Of a stretch of 64,000 nucleotides of DNA, positions 18,987 through 26,373 are shown in pieces. Under the pieces are notes generated by a model. It did no database searches and was not told where the DNA came from. It worked only from the letters and a program-made list of their open reading frames with translations. The stretch covers positions 23,643 to 87,642 of the forward strand of contig NZ_JAKGBI010000023.1 in NCBI RefSeq assembly GCF_021530565.1, given 5' to 3'. The position numbers were made by a program, and so were the translations under genes. This stretch comes from Pseudoalteromonas sp. SMS1. GTDB lineage: Bacteria > Pseudomonadota > Gammaproteobacteria > Enterobacterales > Alteromonadaceae. Position 1 is the first letter of the stretch, and each line of letters opens with the position of its first letter.

Positions 18987-20558
18987 CTAAGCAGCTTTAC
19001 TGCCTGAGTTATCAGAACGAATTAAATACTCAAATGCAGCTAAACTTGCAGATGCGCCACTGCCCATAGCAATTACGATTTGTTTAAATGGCGTTGTGGT
19101 CACATCTCCAGCGGCGAAAACACCTTGCATACTAGTAGACCCTTTACTATCAATTTCTATTTCACCAAATTGATTTAATGCCACTTCACTCTCTTTAAGC
19201 CACTCTGAATTTGGCACTAACCCGATTTGGACAAAAACGCCAGCAATAGACAATAATTGCTCGTCACCAGAGGTTCGTTCTAGGTACTTCAAGCCGGTCA
19301 CTTTTTTCCCATCCCCGATAATTTCTGTCGTTTGTACATGGGTATGAATCACTATGTTAGGCATACTCTTTGCCTTATCGATTAATACTTGGTCTGCCTT
19401 GAGATCATTGGCAAACTCTAATACTGTGACATGCTCGACAATATTCGCTAGGTCAATTGCGGCTTCTATACCGGAGTTACCACCGCCTATAACAGCGACA
19501 GGTTTCCCTTTGAAAAGTGGGCCATCGCAATGAGGGCAGTATGCGACACCGCGACCTTTGTATTCAGCCTCACCTGGCACATTTACGTTTCGCCAACGCG
19601 CACCAGTGGAAATAACAACCGATTTAGCTTGCAGCTGGGCACCGTTTTCCAACTCAATATCTAGATATTCATTACGCACGATATTCGTGACTTTGTTGCT
19701 TGCCATGATATCTACATTGTATTCATTTACATGTTGCTCCAATTGTGCAACTAATTTAGGCCCCTGAGTCTCTTTGACAGAAATAAAGTTTTCAATGCTC
19801 ATGGTATCCGCTACCTGCCCACCGAAACGCTCAGCAACAACGCCAGTAATTAGTCCTTTCCTTGCTGCGTACACTGCCGATGATGCACCCGCAGGCCCTC
19901 CGCCGATCACAAGCACATCAAATGGGGCTTTTTTATTGAGTTTCTCTACCGCCTTTTGCGTAGAGTTACTATCTAGCTTTTTCAATATATCAGATAGACT
20001 AATGGCACCTTGGCTAAATAACTTGCCGTTTAGATAAACACTGGGTACAGCCATAATGTCTCGCTCTTCCACTTCTTTTGGAAATAGAGCACCATCAATC
20101 ATGGTTGATTTAACATGCGCGTTGTTTGCTGCCAACACATTGAGTGCTTGAACAACCTGCGGACAGGTTTGGCAACTCAATGACACGTAAACTTCAAATT
20201 CTAAAGGCCTATCAATTGATTGAATGATTTCAAGTTCATCACTACTGAGTTTACTCGGATGGCCACCACTGTGCAGTAACGCAAGAATTAAACTGGTAAA
20301 TTCGTGCCCCATAGGGACGCCAGCAAAACCAAGCTGGGTATTACTGTTTGAAGCACACACAACCAAAGAAGGACGTCTAGCGTTCATATCATAGTTTTCA
20401 ACCACAGTGATATGCGAGCTCAACGAAGCAAGATCTTGAACCAATGAGTTTAACTCGTTGGATTTATTGCTATTATCCAATGCCACTTTAAGCTCAACAG
20501 GTGACGTTATTTGTTTAAAGTGCTCTTCTAATTGGCTTTTCATTTGCGCATCTAACAT
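18987..20558 (-). CDS. ahpF: Alkyl hydroperoxide reductase subunit F (NADH:peroxiredoxin reductase)
   Basis: A 523-residue flavoenzyme that passes electrons from NADH to AhpC. The N-terminal tandem thioredoxin-like part (1-200) carries the CQTC redox pair. The C-terminal thioredoxin-reductase part has the FAD motif (VIGGGPAGASSAVYAARKG), the active-site CPHC and the NADH motif (VAVIGGGNSGIEAA). The C-terminal FAADVTT-like segment reads VFAAGDVTTTPFKQ. Length equals that of E. coli AhpF. It follows ahpC by about 108 bp with a hairpin in between and ends at a strong terminator, so the two genes form a peroxide-defence operon. Confidence 0.97.
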   Translation of the reverse strand: MLDAQMKSQLEEHFKQITSPVELKVALDNSNKSNELNSLVQDLASLSSHITVVENYDMNARRPSLVVCASNSNTQLGFAGVPMGHEFTSLILALLHSGGHPSKLSSDELEIIQSIDRPLEFEVYVSLSCQTCPQVVQALNVLAANNAHVKSTMIDGALFPKEVEERDIMAVPSVYLNGKLFSQGAISLSDILKKLDSNSTQKAVEKLNKKAPFDVLVIGGGPAGASSAVYAARKGLITGVVAERFGGQVADTMSIENFISVKETQGPKLVAQLEQHVNEYNVDIMASNKVTNIVRNEYLDIELENGAQLQAKSVVISTGARWRNVNVPGEAEYKGRGVAYCPHCDGPLFKGKPVAVIGGGNSGIEAAIDLANIVEHVTVLEFANDLKADQVLIDKAKSMPNIVIHTHVQTTEIIGDGKKVTGLKYLERTSGDEQLLSIAGVFVQIGLVPNSEWLKESEVALNQFGEIEIDSKGSTSMQGVFAAGDVTTTPFKQIVIAMGSGASASLAAFEYLIRSDNSGSKAA

Positions 20559-20627
20559 ATTTTTAATTCCTCATTGAAACGCAATGCATATAGCTTGCTT
20601 GTTAAACAATATGCAATCAAATGGTTA

Positions 20628-20649
20628 CCTACCGGATTCATCCGGTAGG
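20628..20649 (-). other. Stem-loop between ahpC and ahpF
   Basis: CCTACCGGA-TTCA-TCCGGTAGG is a perfect 9-bp stem. No T-run follows it on the coding strand. It may lower ahpF expression relative to ahpC or protect the ahpC message, as AhpC is normally in large excess (inference). Confidence 0.6.
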
Positions 20650-20666
20650 TTGTTGGTAGACCGTGT

Positions 20667-21236
20667 TTAGATTTTACCAACTAGATCTAGTGAAGGTGCT
20701 AATGTCTCTTCACCTGGCTGCCAAGAAGCTGGGCAAACTTCACCATCATGTGTTGCGATGTACTGTGCAGCCTGTACTTTGCGAACAAGCTCTTTTGCAC
20801 TGCGACCAATTCCTAAATCGTGCGTTTCAACCACTTTAATTTCACCTTCAGGGTTGATTACAAATGTGCCACGCAATGCCAAGCCTTCTTCTTCAATCAT
20901 CACACCAAAATTACGAGTAATTCTGCCCGTTGGGTCCCCAATCATTGGGAATTCAATTTTCTTAATGGTGTCAGAAGCATCGTGCCAAGCTTTGTGTGTG
21001 AAATGTGTATCAGTCGATACTGAGAAAACTTCAACACCCATTTCTTGTAACTGGCTATAGTAGTCAGCTAAGTCACCAAGCTCTGTCGGACAAACGAAGG
21101 TAAAATCTGCTGGGTAAAAGAAAACAATGCTCCACTTGCCTAATAGGTTTTGTTCAGAAACATCAACAAAATCGCCTTTGTGGTATGCAGTCGCGTTGAA
21201 AGGTAGCAGTTTTGTATTAATCAATGAAGTGCTCAT
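20667..21236 (-). CDS. ahpC: Alkyl hydroperoxide reductase subunit C (2-Cys peroxiredoxin)
   Basis: I choose the ATG at 21236 (MSTSLINTK), preceded by AGAGGA, giving 189 residues, the family's usual length; the open frame extends 13 residues further upstream without a ribosome site. The peroxidatic cysteine is in FFYPADFTFVCPTE and the resolving cysteine in GEVCPASW, so it is a typical 2-Cys, Prx1/AhpC-type peroxiredoxin. It reduces H2O2 and organic peroxides in the cytoplasm and is recycled by AhpF, encoded downstream. An OxyR-like site lies 93 bp upstream of the start. Confidence 0.97.
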   Translation of the reverse strand: MSTSLINTKLLPFNATAYHKGDFVDVSEQNLLGKWSIVFFYPADFTFVCPTELGDLADYYSQLQEMGVEVFSVSTDTHFTHKAWHDASDTIKKIEFPMIGDPTGRITRNFGVMIEEEGLALRGTFVINPEGEIKVVETHDLGIGRSAKELVRKVQAAQYIATHDGEVCPASWQPGEETLAPSLDLVGKI

Positions 21237-21328
21237 AACTATCCTCTTTAAGAAGTATATATTTTTTGTTTGCAACCTACGTTGCGTTGCTTGGTTACAA
21301 AGATATAAGCTTGAGCGAATTAAATAAA

Positions 21329-21365
21329 ATTGATTAAAACTATCATTGCTATCGAATAATTTGAT
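21329..21365 (-). promoter_or_regulatory. Candidate OxyR-binding site upstream of ahpC
   Basis: The spacing ATTG-N7-CTAT-N7-ATCG-N7-TGAT matches the OxyR consensus ATAG-N7-CTAT-N7-ATAG-N7-CTAT at 12 of 16 positions, by eye. It lies 93 bp before the ahpC start, the expected place for an activator site. OxyR control of ahpC is well established in gammaproteobacteria. Confidence 0.5.
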
Positions 21366-21504
21366 TGAATAAACTGAACAGTGTATTAAACCTTAGGTAT
21401 AATCGACACGTAGGTATAGGAAGTTGTAAAAACTCCAGTATATAGCACAACAGTTTGTTATTTCACTGCCGACTAACACCAATAAATGACTAAAAAGAGT
21501 ACTT

Positions 21505-21927
21505 ATGCATCCATATTTTAACCATATCCAATTGGGCTACTTAGGTTTCGTACCGTTTTTACTTTGTATTGCCGCAACCCTTATGCTGGGTAGCTCGATA
21601 GCCTTAATCGAGGTATTTAGCTATTACAGTATGGGTATTTTAGCCTTTATGGCTGGTACATTATGGAGAGCTGGAGAACAACCAAAATCCCATGCCATGC
21701 TGGCTGTTGCCACCGTCATCCCATTTCCACTGTTATCGCTTTTGACGCCATCACTCATGCTTTGTTATTTGGCGGTTTGCTTTTGGGTGGTACTGTGGAC
21801 TGAAAAAGCAATGCCAAAATGGCAAGAAACACACAAAGATTATAAGCAAATGCGCTTTATTTTAACGTCCGTTGTATTTGTCTCTCACCTATTTATGCTT
21901 TCGCAAGCAATTGAATTAACTAGATAG
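21505..21927 (+). CDS. DUF3429 family membrane protein
   Basis: A 140-residue protein with four or five hydrophobic spans. The order LGYLGFVPF, then FSYYSMGILAFMAGTLWR, then MPKWQETHKDYKQMRFILTSVV matches DUF3429 (TMEM69-like) inner-membrane proteins, whose function is unknown. It stands alone, divergent from ahpC, with about 270 bp before its start codon that also contain the ahpC control region. Confidence 0.82.
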   Translation: MHPYFNHIQLGYLGFVPFLLCIAATLMLGSSIALIEVFSYYSMGILAFMAGTLWRAGEQPKSHAMLAVATVIPFPLLSLLTPSLMLCYLAVCFWVVLWTEKAMPKWQETHKDYKQMRFILTSVVFVSHLFMLSQAIELTR

Positions 21928-22041
21928 AATAAACTTTACTGCGTTATGAAGCCGCGGGCCCCTAACTATTCGTTTAATCAAATGTAAAAAAGCTACACGT
22001 TGTCGATTTGATAGATTACCATTACGAAACAATAGCGAACC

Positions 22042-22065
22042 GGTGACTCTGCTCATTGAGTCACC
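22042..22065. other. Perfect stem-loop in the gap before the GGDEF gene
   Basis: GGTGACTC and GAGTCACC form a perfect 8-bp stem around an 8-base loop, in a 298-bp gene-free gap. No T-run follows on either strand, so it is not a standard terminator. The rest of the gap shows nothing I can name. Confidence 0.4.
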
Positions 22066-22225
22066 CCATAGCCTTGAAATAACCTTGTACACATACACAA
22101 GGTGCTTAGAAAACTAAAGAGCAACGATTTCAAGCGACTGAATAATTTTGGTAAATTTGTTTGCAGGTGAGCAAAGCAAAACGATAGATGCTATACATTA
22201 AAGAGTAGCGTGGGGAGTACAATTT

Positions 22226-23068
22226 ATGTATCAAAAGCTGCTTTACGGGGCAATTTGGATTTTTGTGTTGGGATTTTATCTTTGGATGAGAGAGCAACCA
22301 GGTGATTTGCTGGATTCTCTGGAAGAGCTGTTTTGGTTTAGTATTGCTTCAACCATGATAGTGTACTCGGCCCCACACCTTAAGAACACCTTTTTAATTT
22401 GCGCTTGGGTAATTTATTGTTTTGGCTTGCTACTTGATCTTTTAGATGACTTTATTGCGGTGGATATCTTCCCAGTCATTGCTTTTGATACTTCTTTAAA
22501 ACAAATCGGCTTCTTGCTCATATGTTATGCACTTTACACTATGATTGTGCGTAAAAGGGAAACCATCACTCGGCTTAACGATGAAATTCAGCAGCGAAAA
22601 AAACTGGAACAAAAGTTAAAGTTTGATGCAACGCATGACGAGTTAACCCAGATTGGCAACCGTAGGGCCTGTTTTACACAATTTACCAAACTGTGCGAGC
22701 AACACCCTACGCTTTTCTATTTTGACTTAGATGACTTTAAAAATGCCAATGATAAATATGGTCACAACTGCGGCGATGCGATTTTAAAAAAAATTGCAAC
22801 AGCATTAAGCGACGTATTTGGTGCTGATAATTGCTTTAGAATCGGGGGGGACGAGTTTGTTGCTTTTGGATCACAAACACAGAATGATGACGAGAAGCTC
22901 AGACACAAGCTTCTTGAAGAAGTGTTCGAATATGGTGTGGGTATGAGTATTGGTCACACGGACACAGATACCGACACAGCGCCTGACAAATTACTGCATT
23001 TGGCGGATGCCGCTATGTATAATAATAAAAGCTTTAAATCTGTACGATCGAGACCGAGACAAGGCTAA
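22226..23068 (+). CDS. Membrane-bound diguanylate cyclase (GGDEF)
   Basis: A 280-residue protein with four hydrophobic spans (about 5-20, 35-50, 55-80 and 90-107), a short coiled coil (about 110-130) and a GGDEF domain (about 135-278). The active-site motif is intact as GGDEF at 207-211, preceded by the FDLDDFKNANDKYGHNCGD metal- and substrate-binding stretch, so it should make c-di-GMP from GTP. The position of the usual RxxD inhibitory site reads FGAD, so product feedback through the I-site is probably lost. The membrane part is not a recognised sensor domain. Transcribed alone. Confidence 0.92.
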   Translation: MYQKLLYGAIWIFVLGFYLWMREQPGDLLDSLEELFWFSIASTMIVYSAPHLKNTFLICAWVIYCFGLLLDLLDDFIAVDIFPVIAFDTSLKQIGFLLICYALYTMIVRKRETITRLNDEIQQRKKLEQKLKFDATHDELTQIGNRRACFTQFTKLCEQHPTLFYFDLDDFKNANDKYGHNCGDAILKKIATALSDVFGADNCFRIGGDEFVAFGSQTQNDDEKLRHKLLEEVFEYGVGMSIGHTDTDTDTAPDKLLHLADAAMYNNKSFKSVRSRPRQG

Positions 23069-23276
23069 AGTACAAAGCCTCTTTTCTTAACGCTTACTTC
23101 TTGATATGTCTTATTTTCGAGAAAAATAGTCAATCATTTACGCTTATAAAATACTTCATAAAAAATTTGTGTCACAATAGCGAACAATGCAATGTCTACA
23201 TTGTTTACTCATTACAACGAATCGTGTTATCACACACTTATACATAATAAGCGCACATTTAAAGGGGATTAAATCA

Positions 23277-24362
23277 GTGTTTAATAACTTATTCTCTAAC
23301 ACCGATTTTAAGGAAGAGCTACGTCGCACTAAAATAGAACTAACGGAACAAGTTCAAGAAAATCAAAGGTTGGCAGATGAAAACCAACGACTTCAAGCAC
23401 AACTTGTCGAGGCACAAGCACAATTGAACGACAACACCGATAACCAGCTACTACAATGCGCGTTGTCGGGGATGAATCAGATCCAAGGGATAAGAGAAAC
23501 GGTACTACAAAGCTTTTTAAATATTGAGCAAGACAGTGCCGCGATTGCAGAAGTAAACCAATCATTTGAAACTTCTGAAGAATCATTGGCTAAAATCCTG
23601 ACAGGTATGGGCAAGTTATCTGAGAACATGTCTAGCATGACTGACAACATCTCTGGGTTGTCGCATATGGCAGATAATATCCACACGTTTGTAACGACGA
23701 TTTCTAAAATATCCGATCAAACTAACCTGCTTGCATTAAATGCGGCGATAGAAGCAGCAAGGGCTGGTGAAGCTGGTCGAGGGTTTAGTGTTGTTGCAGA
23801 TGAAGTCCGTGCTTTGGCTAACAATACCAATGCATCAGCCAACGAAGTGTCTGATCTGGTTACTAAAATTATCGACACAACACAATTAACTGTCAAAGAT
23901 GTGTCTGTCATTCAAGAGTCCAACAAAGTACTCTCTAGCAGTATCGAGCATTTGAACGACGAATATGGGCAAATCGTCACAAGCTGTGGCGCGATGAGAA
24001 ATACTATCTCAAACGCAACCAACCAAACATTTATTCAAACGGTTAAGCTAGACCACGTGGTTTGGAAAAGTGAAGTTTACAACGTCATTACTGGCAGTAG
24101 CCATAAAGCAGTTACAGACTTTGCTGATCATACATCTTGTCGATTAGGTAAATGGATTGCGGGTGATGGGGCCAAACTCTATGCTGACAACTCGGCATAT
24201 AAACGCTTAGAACAACCACACCGTGAAGTTCACAAAGCTGGCGTTGAAGCGGTTACAAAATTTCAAAAGGGCGATAAACAAGGTGCAGTGCAACAGCTCA
24301 ATCGTATGGAACAAGCAAGTATTGATGTGATGCATCTGTTGGATGAACTGAAAAGCGCCTAA
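23277..24362 (+). CDS. Soluble methyl-accepting chemotaxis protein with C-terminal CZB zinc domain
   Basis: I place the start at GTG 23277 (reads FNNLFSNTDFKEEL), nine bases after AAAGGGG, giving 361 residues; the frame is open 90 bases further up without a ribosome site. There is no membrane segment. A coiled coil (about 15-55) leads into the MCP signalling domain, with the hairpin tip conserved around QTNLLALNAAIEAARAGEAG. Residues about 250-330 form a CZB domain with the ligands expected for zinc: histidines in KLDHVVWK and PHREVH, and the cysteine in CRLGKW. Soluble CZB receptors sense zinc or oxidants such as HOCl in other bacteria; this role is inferred. Confidence 0.9.
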   Translation: MFNNLFSNTDFKEELRRTKIELTEQVQENQRLADENQRLQAQLVEAQAQLNDNTDNQLLQCALSGMNQIQGIRETVLQSFLNIEQDSAAIAEVNQSFETSEESLAKILTGMGKLSENMSSMTDNISGLSHMADNIHTFVTTISKISDQTNLLALNAAIEAARAGEAGRGFSVVADEVRALANNTNASANEVSDLVTKIIDTTQLTVKDVSVIQESNKVLSSSIEHLNDEYGQIVTSCGAMRNTISNATNQTFIQTVKLDHVVWKSEVYNVITGSSHKAVTDFADHTSCRLGKWIAGDGAKLYADNSAYKRLEQPHREVHKAGVEAVTKFQKGDKQGAVQQLNRMEQASIDVMHLLDELKSA

Positions 24363-24404
24363 TTCATTGAGGAAAAATTTGTTTTCAGTTTCTACAAACT
24401 GCGC

Positions 24405-24432
24405 TTCACCAACCAGTTCTGTTTGGTATAAT
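24405..24432 (+). promoter_or_regulatory. Candidate sigma-70 promoter of the BMT5-like gene
   Basis: A perfect TATAAT at 24427-24432 follows a weak -35 (TTCACC) by 16 bases, and lies 30 bases before the ATG at 24462. Confidence 0.45.
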
Positions 24433-24461
24433 CGCGTATTTTGAAATACCCGTAGCATGTT

Positions 24462-25253
24462 ATGAAACTGAATCCAGAGTGGCGAATTTTAACAGTGGGA
24501 GATGGTGATTTAAGTTTCTCCCATTCCATCCAGAAATATCTTAAACCTAAAGCCTTGGTCGCGAGTATCTACGATAGCGAGCAGGCTTTAAGAGAAAAGT
24601 ATCAAGCGCACGCTCTCGATAAACTTTTAGAGGCTAATACTCAAGTATTGACTGAGTTTGATGTCACAAAGCCATCATCTTGGAAAAGACTCAATCAACA
24701 GCAGTTTGATGTTGTAATTTTCCAATTCCCTTTGATCCCAGCATTTGCCTCACACCAAGCATTCAAGCAAAACAAATTGACGGTCAATACATTAAACCGC
24801 CGACTATTACGCTGCTTTTTAGCACATTCACAAGCCCAGGCACTAGATGACCAAGGACCAATGTTAAGCATTATCACATCTAAAGACGTGAAACCCTACT
24901 GCGAATGGAATTTAGAGCAAACCTTACATCAGGGGCTTAATATTGCTTACCTGGGACAAACTGAGTTTGATATTACCCAGTTTCCAGAATATAAAATAAG
25001 GAATGTCGACAGAGATAAACATGTTAAAGATACCAAAGGCATAAGCTATTTTTGGTCATCTAAGGCGCAGCCTTGTCATTCAACAGAACTTCAACTCCCA
25101 GATTACTTGTCCGATACTCATTGCAGTATGTGCCGAGCAGGGCCATTCTTAACACAGCGAGATCGACAAGCGCACAGCTCTTCTAAAAAGCATAAGCAAA
25201 TGTTGAATCACGAAAATGCGTGGCAAGACTTTTTGAATCAAAACACGTTGTAA
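24462..25253 (+). CDS. BMT5-like (DUF2431) Rossmann methyltransferase fused to a C2H2-type zinc finger
   Basis: A 263-residue cytoplasmic protein. The N-terminal half starts RILTVGDGDLSFSHSIQKYL, the SAM-binding signature of the DUF2431 family, whose best-known member is yeast Bmt5, the 25S rRNA uridine-N3 methyltransferase. The family's FDVVIFQFPLI motif follows near residue 85. The C-terminal 40 residues hold a C2H2 finger (CSMC, then HSSSKKH), like those of U1C/matrin-type RNA-binding proteins. This suggests an RNA substrate. Bmt5-type domains are best known from eukaryotes, so target and reaction here remain inference. The gene is alone with its own promoter. Confidence 0.75.
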   Translation: MKLNPEWRILTVGDGDLSFSHSIQKYLKPKALVASIYDSEQALREKYQAHALDKLLEANTQVLTEFDVTKPSSWKRLNQQQFDVVIFQFPLIPAFASHQAFKQNKLTVNTLNRRLLRCFLAHSQAQALDDQGPMLSIITSKDVKPYCEWNLEQTLHQGLNIAYLGQTEFDITQFPEYKIRNVDRDKHVKDTKGISYFWSSKAQPCHSTELQLPDYLSDTHCSMCRAGPFLTQRDRQAHSSSKKHKQMLNHENAWQDFLNQNTL

Positions 25254-25466
25254 CATCGTATGTCTTGTATCTTTACTCTATATTATGTTGTTTAAGTCAA
25301 GCTCACAAAAAAAACAACAGCCCTTTACTTAAGAAGTACAAAAAACACATTAGGTACACATTAAAAAATGAAAAAACCGCAATAAAGGAATAATGTATAC
25401 AAAATGATTGAGTGAGTAGGGTGAAAGCTATAGACTAGCGCCCTCTTTTAGCTAGTAGGTATATCA

Positions 25467-26315
25467 ATGCAAATTCTAGATAAGCGCTTTTTGTATGCGA
25501 TTGCTTGTCTCCTTTTAGCCATGGTGACTATTCAGTCTGGCGCATCAATCGCAAAGCAACTGTTTCCTTATGTTGGCCCGGAAGGGACTACGGCTTATCG
25601 CCTAGGGTTTTCGGCGCTGATTCTGTGCCTCGTTTTTAGACCTTGGCGAAAGCTACCTGCAAACTGGCGACCAGTCATACTCTATGGCTTGTCCCTAGGA
25701 ATTATGAACCTCACCTTTTATTACGCCATTGAGCGTATTCCGCTAGGGATAGGCGTTGCATTAGAGTTTACAGGCCCTTTGGCTGTTGCGTTATTCTCCT
25801 CAAAACGCAAACGAGATTACTTATGGGTGTTACTTGCCATCGCGGGCATCTTGCTGCTTTTACCAGATATGAGCGAGGTAGATGGATTAGATCCTATCGG
25901 AGTAGTCTTGGCTTTGATTGCGGGCGCCTGTTGGGCTGGATACATTATCTTTGGTAAAAAAAGTGGCGGCCAAGGGTCAGGTGGTATCACTGTTGCCTTG
26001 GGAATGAGCGTTGCGGCATTTGCGGTAGTACCTTTTGGCGTTATTTCACAAGGTATGGCACTGCTTGACTGGCAGCTGATCCCGCTAGGCTTAGCCATTG
26101 GCTTACTTTCCAGCGCCCTGCCCTACAGCTTAGAAATGGTCGCATTGCGTAACATGCCCGCGCAAGGCTTTAGCATCATGATGAGTCTAGAACCAGCAAT
26201 TGCAGCGTTAGCTGGGCTCATGATACTCGGTGAGTTGCTCACACTGTGGCAGTGGTTTGCAATTTTTATGGTGATTGCAGCTTCACTGGGCAGCTCAATC
26301 ACACAAAAAGAGTAA
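25467..26315 (+). CDS. EamA/RhtA-type drug/metabolite transporter (amino-acid exporter)
   Basis: A 282-residue inner-membrane protein with ten hydrophobic spans in two EamA repeats. The stretch around residues 28-45 (QLFPYVGPEGTTAYRLGFSA) and ALEFTGPLAVAL match the RhtA branch, which exports threonine and homoserine in E. coli. Length is close to RhtA (295). The substrate here is inferred from similarity only. It converges with the S9-like gene across a shared terminator. Confidence 0.85.
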   Translation: MQILDKRFLYAIACLLLAMVTIQSGASIAKQLFPYVGPEGTTAYRLGFSALILCLVFRPWRKLPANWRPVILYGLSLGIMNLTFYYAIERIPLGIGVALEFTGPLAVALFSSKRKRDYLWVLLAIAGILLLLPDMSEVDGLDPIGVVLALIAGACWAGYIIFGKKSGGQGSGGITVALGMSVAAFAVVPFGVISQGMALLDWQLIPLGLAIGLLSSALPYSLEMVALRNMPAQGFSIMMSLEPAIAALAGLMILGELLTLWQWFAIFMVIAASLGSSITQKE

Positions 26316-26338
26316 CCTTATACACCGAAATTTGATTT

Positions 26339-26373
26339 GAAGGGCCTATCCTGTCTTGGCCTTTCAGCTTTTT
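26339..26373. terminator. Terminator between the exporter and the S9-like gene
   Basis: GAAGGGCC and GGCCTTTC pair with one G-U around an 11-base loop, followed on the plus strand by AGCTTTTT. It lies between two convergent genes; on the minus strand the T-run is weaker. Confidence 0.6.

Noticed and set aside
21916..22098. 60-codon minus-strand frame in the gap before the GGDEF gene
   Set aside because: It overlaps the end of the DUF3429 gene, spans a perfect hairpin, has no ribosome site and resembles nothing known.
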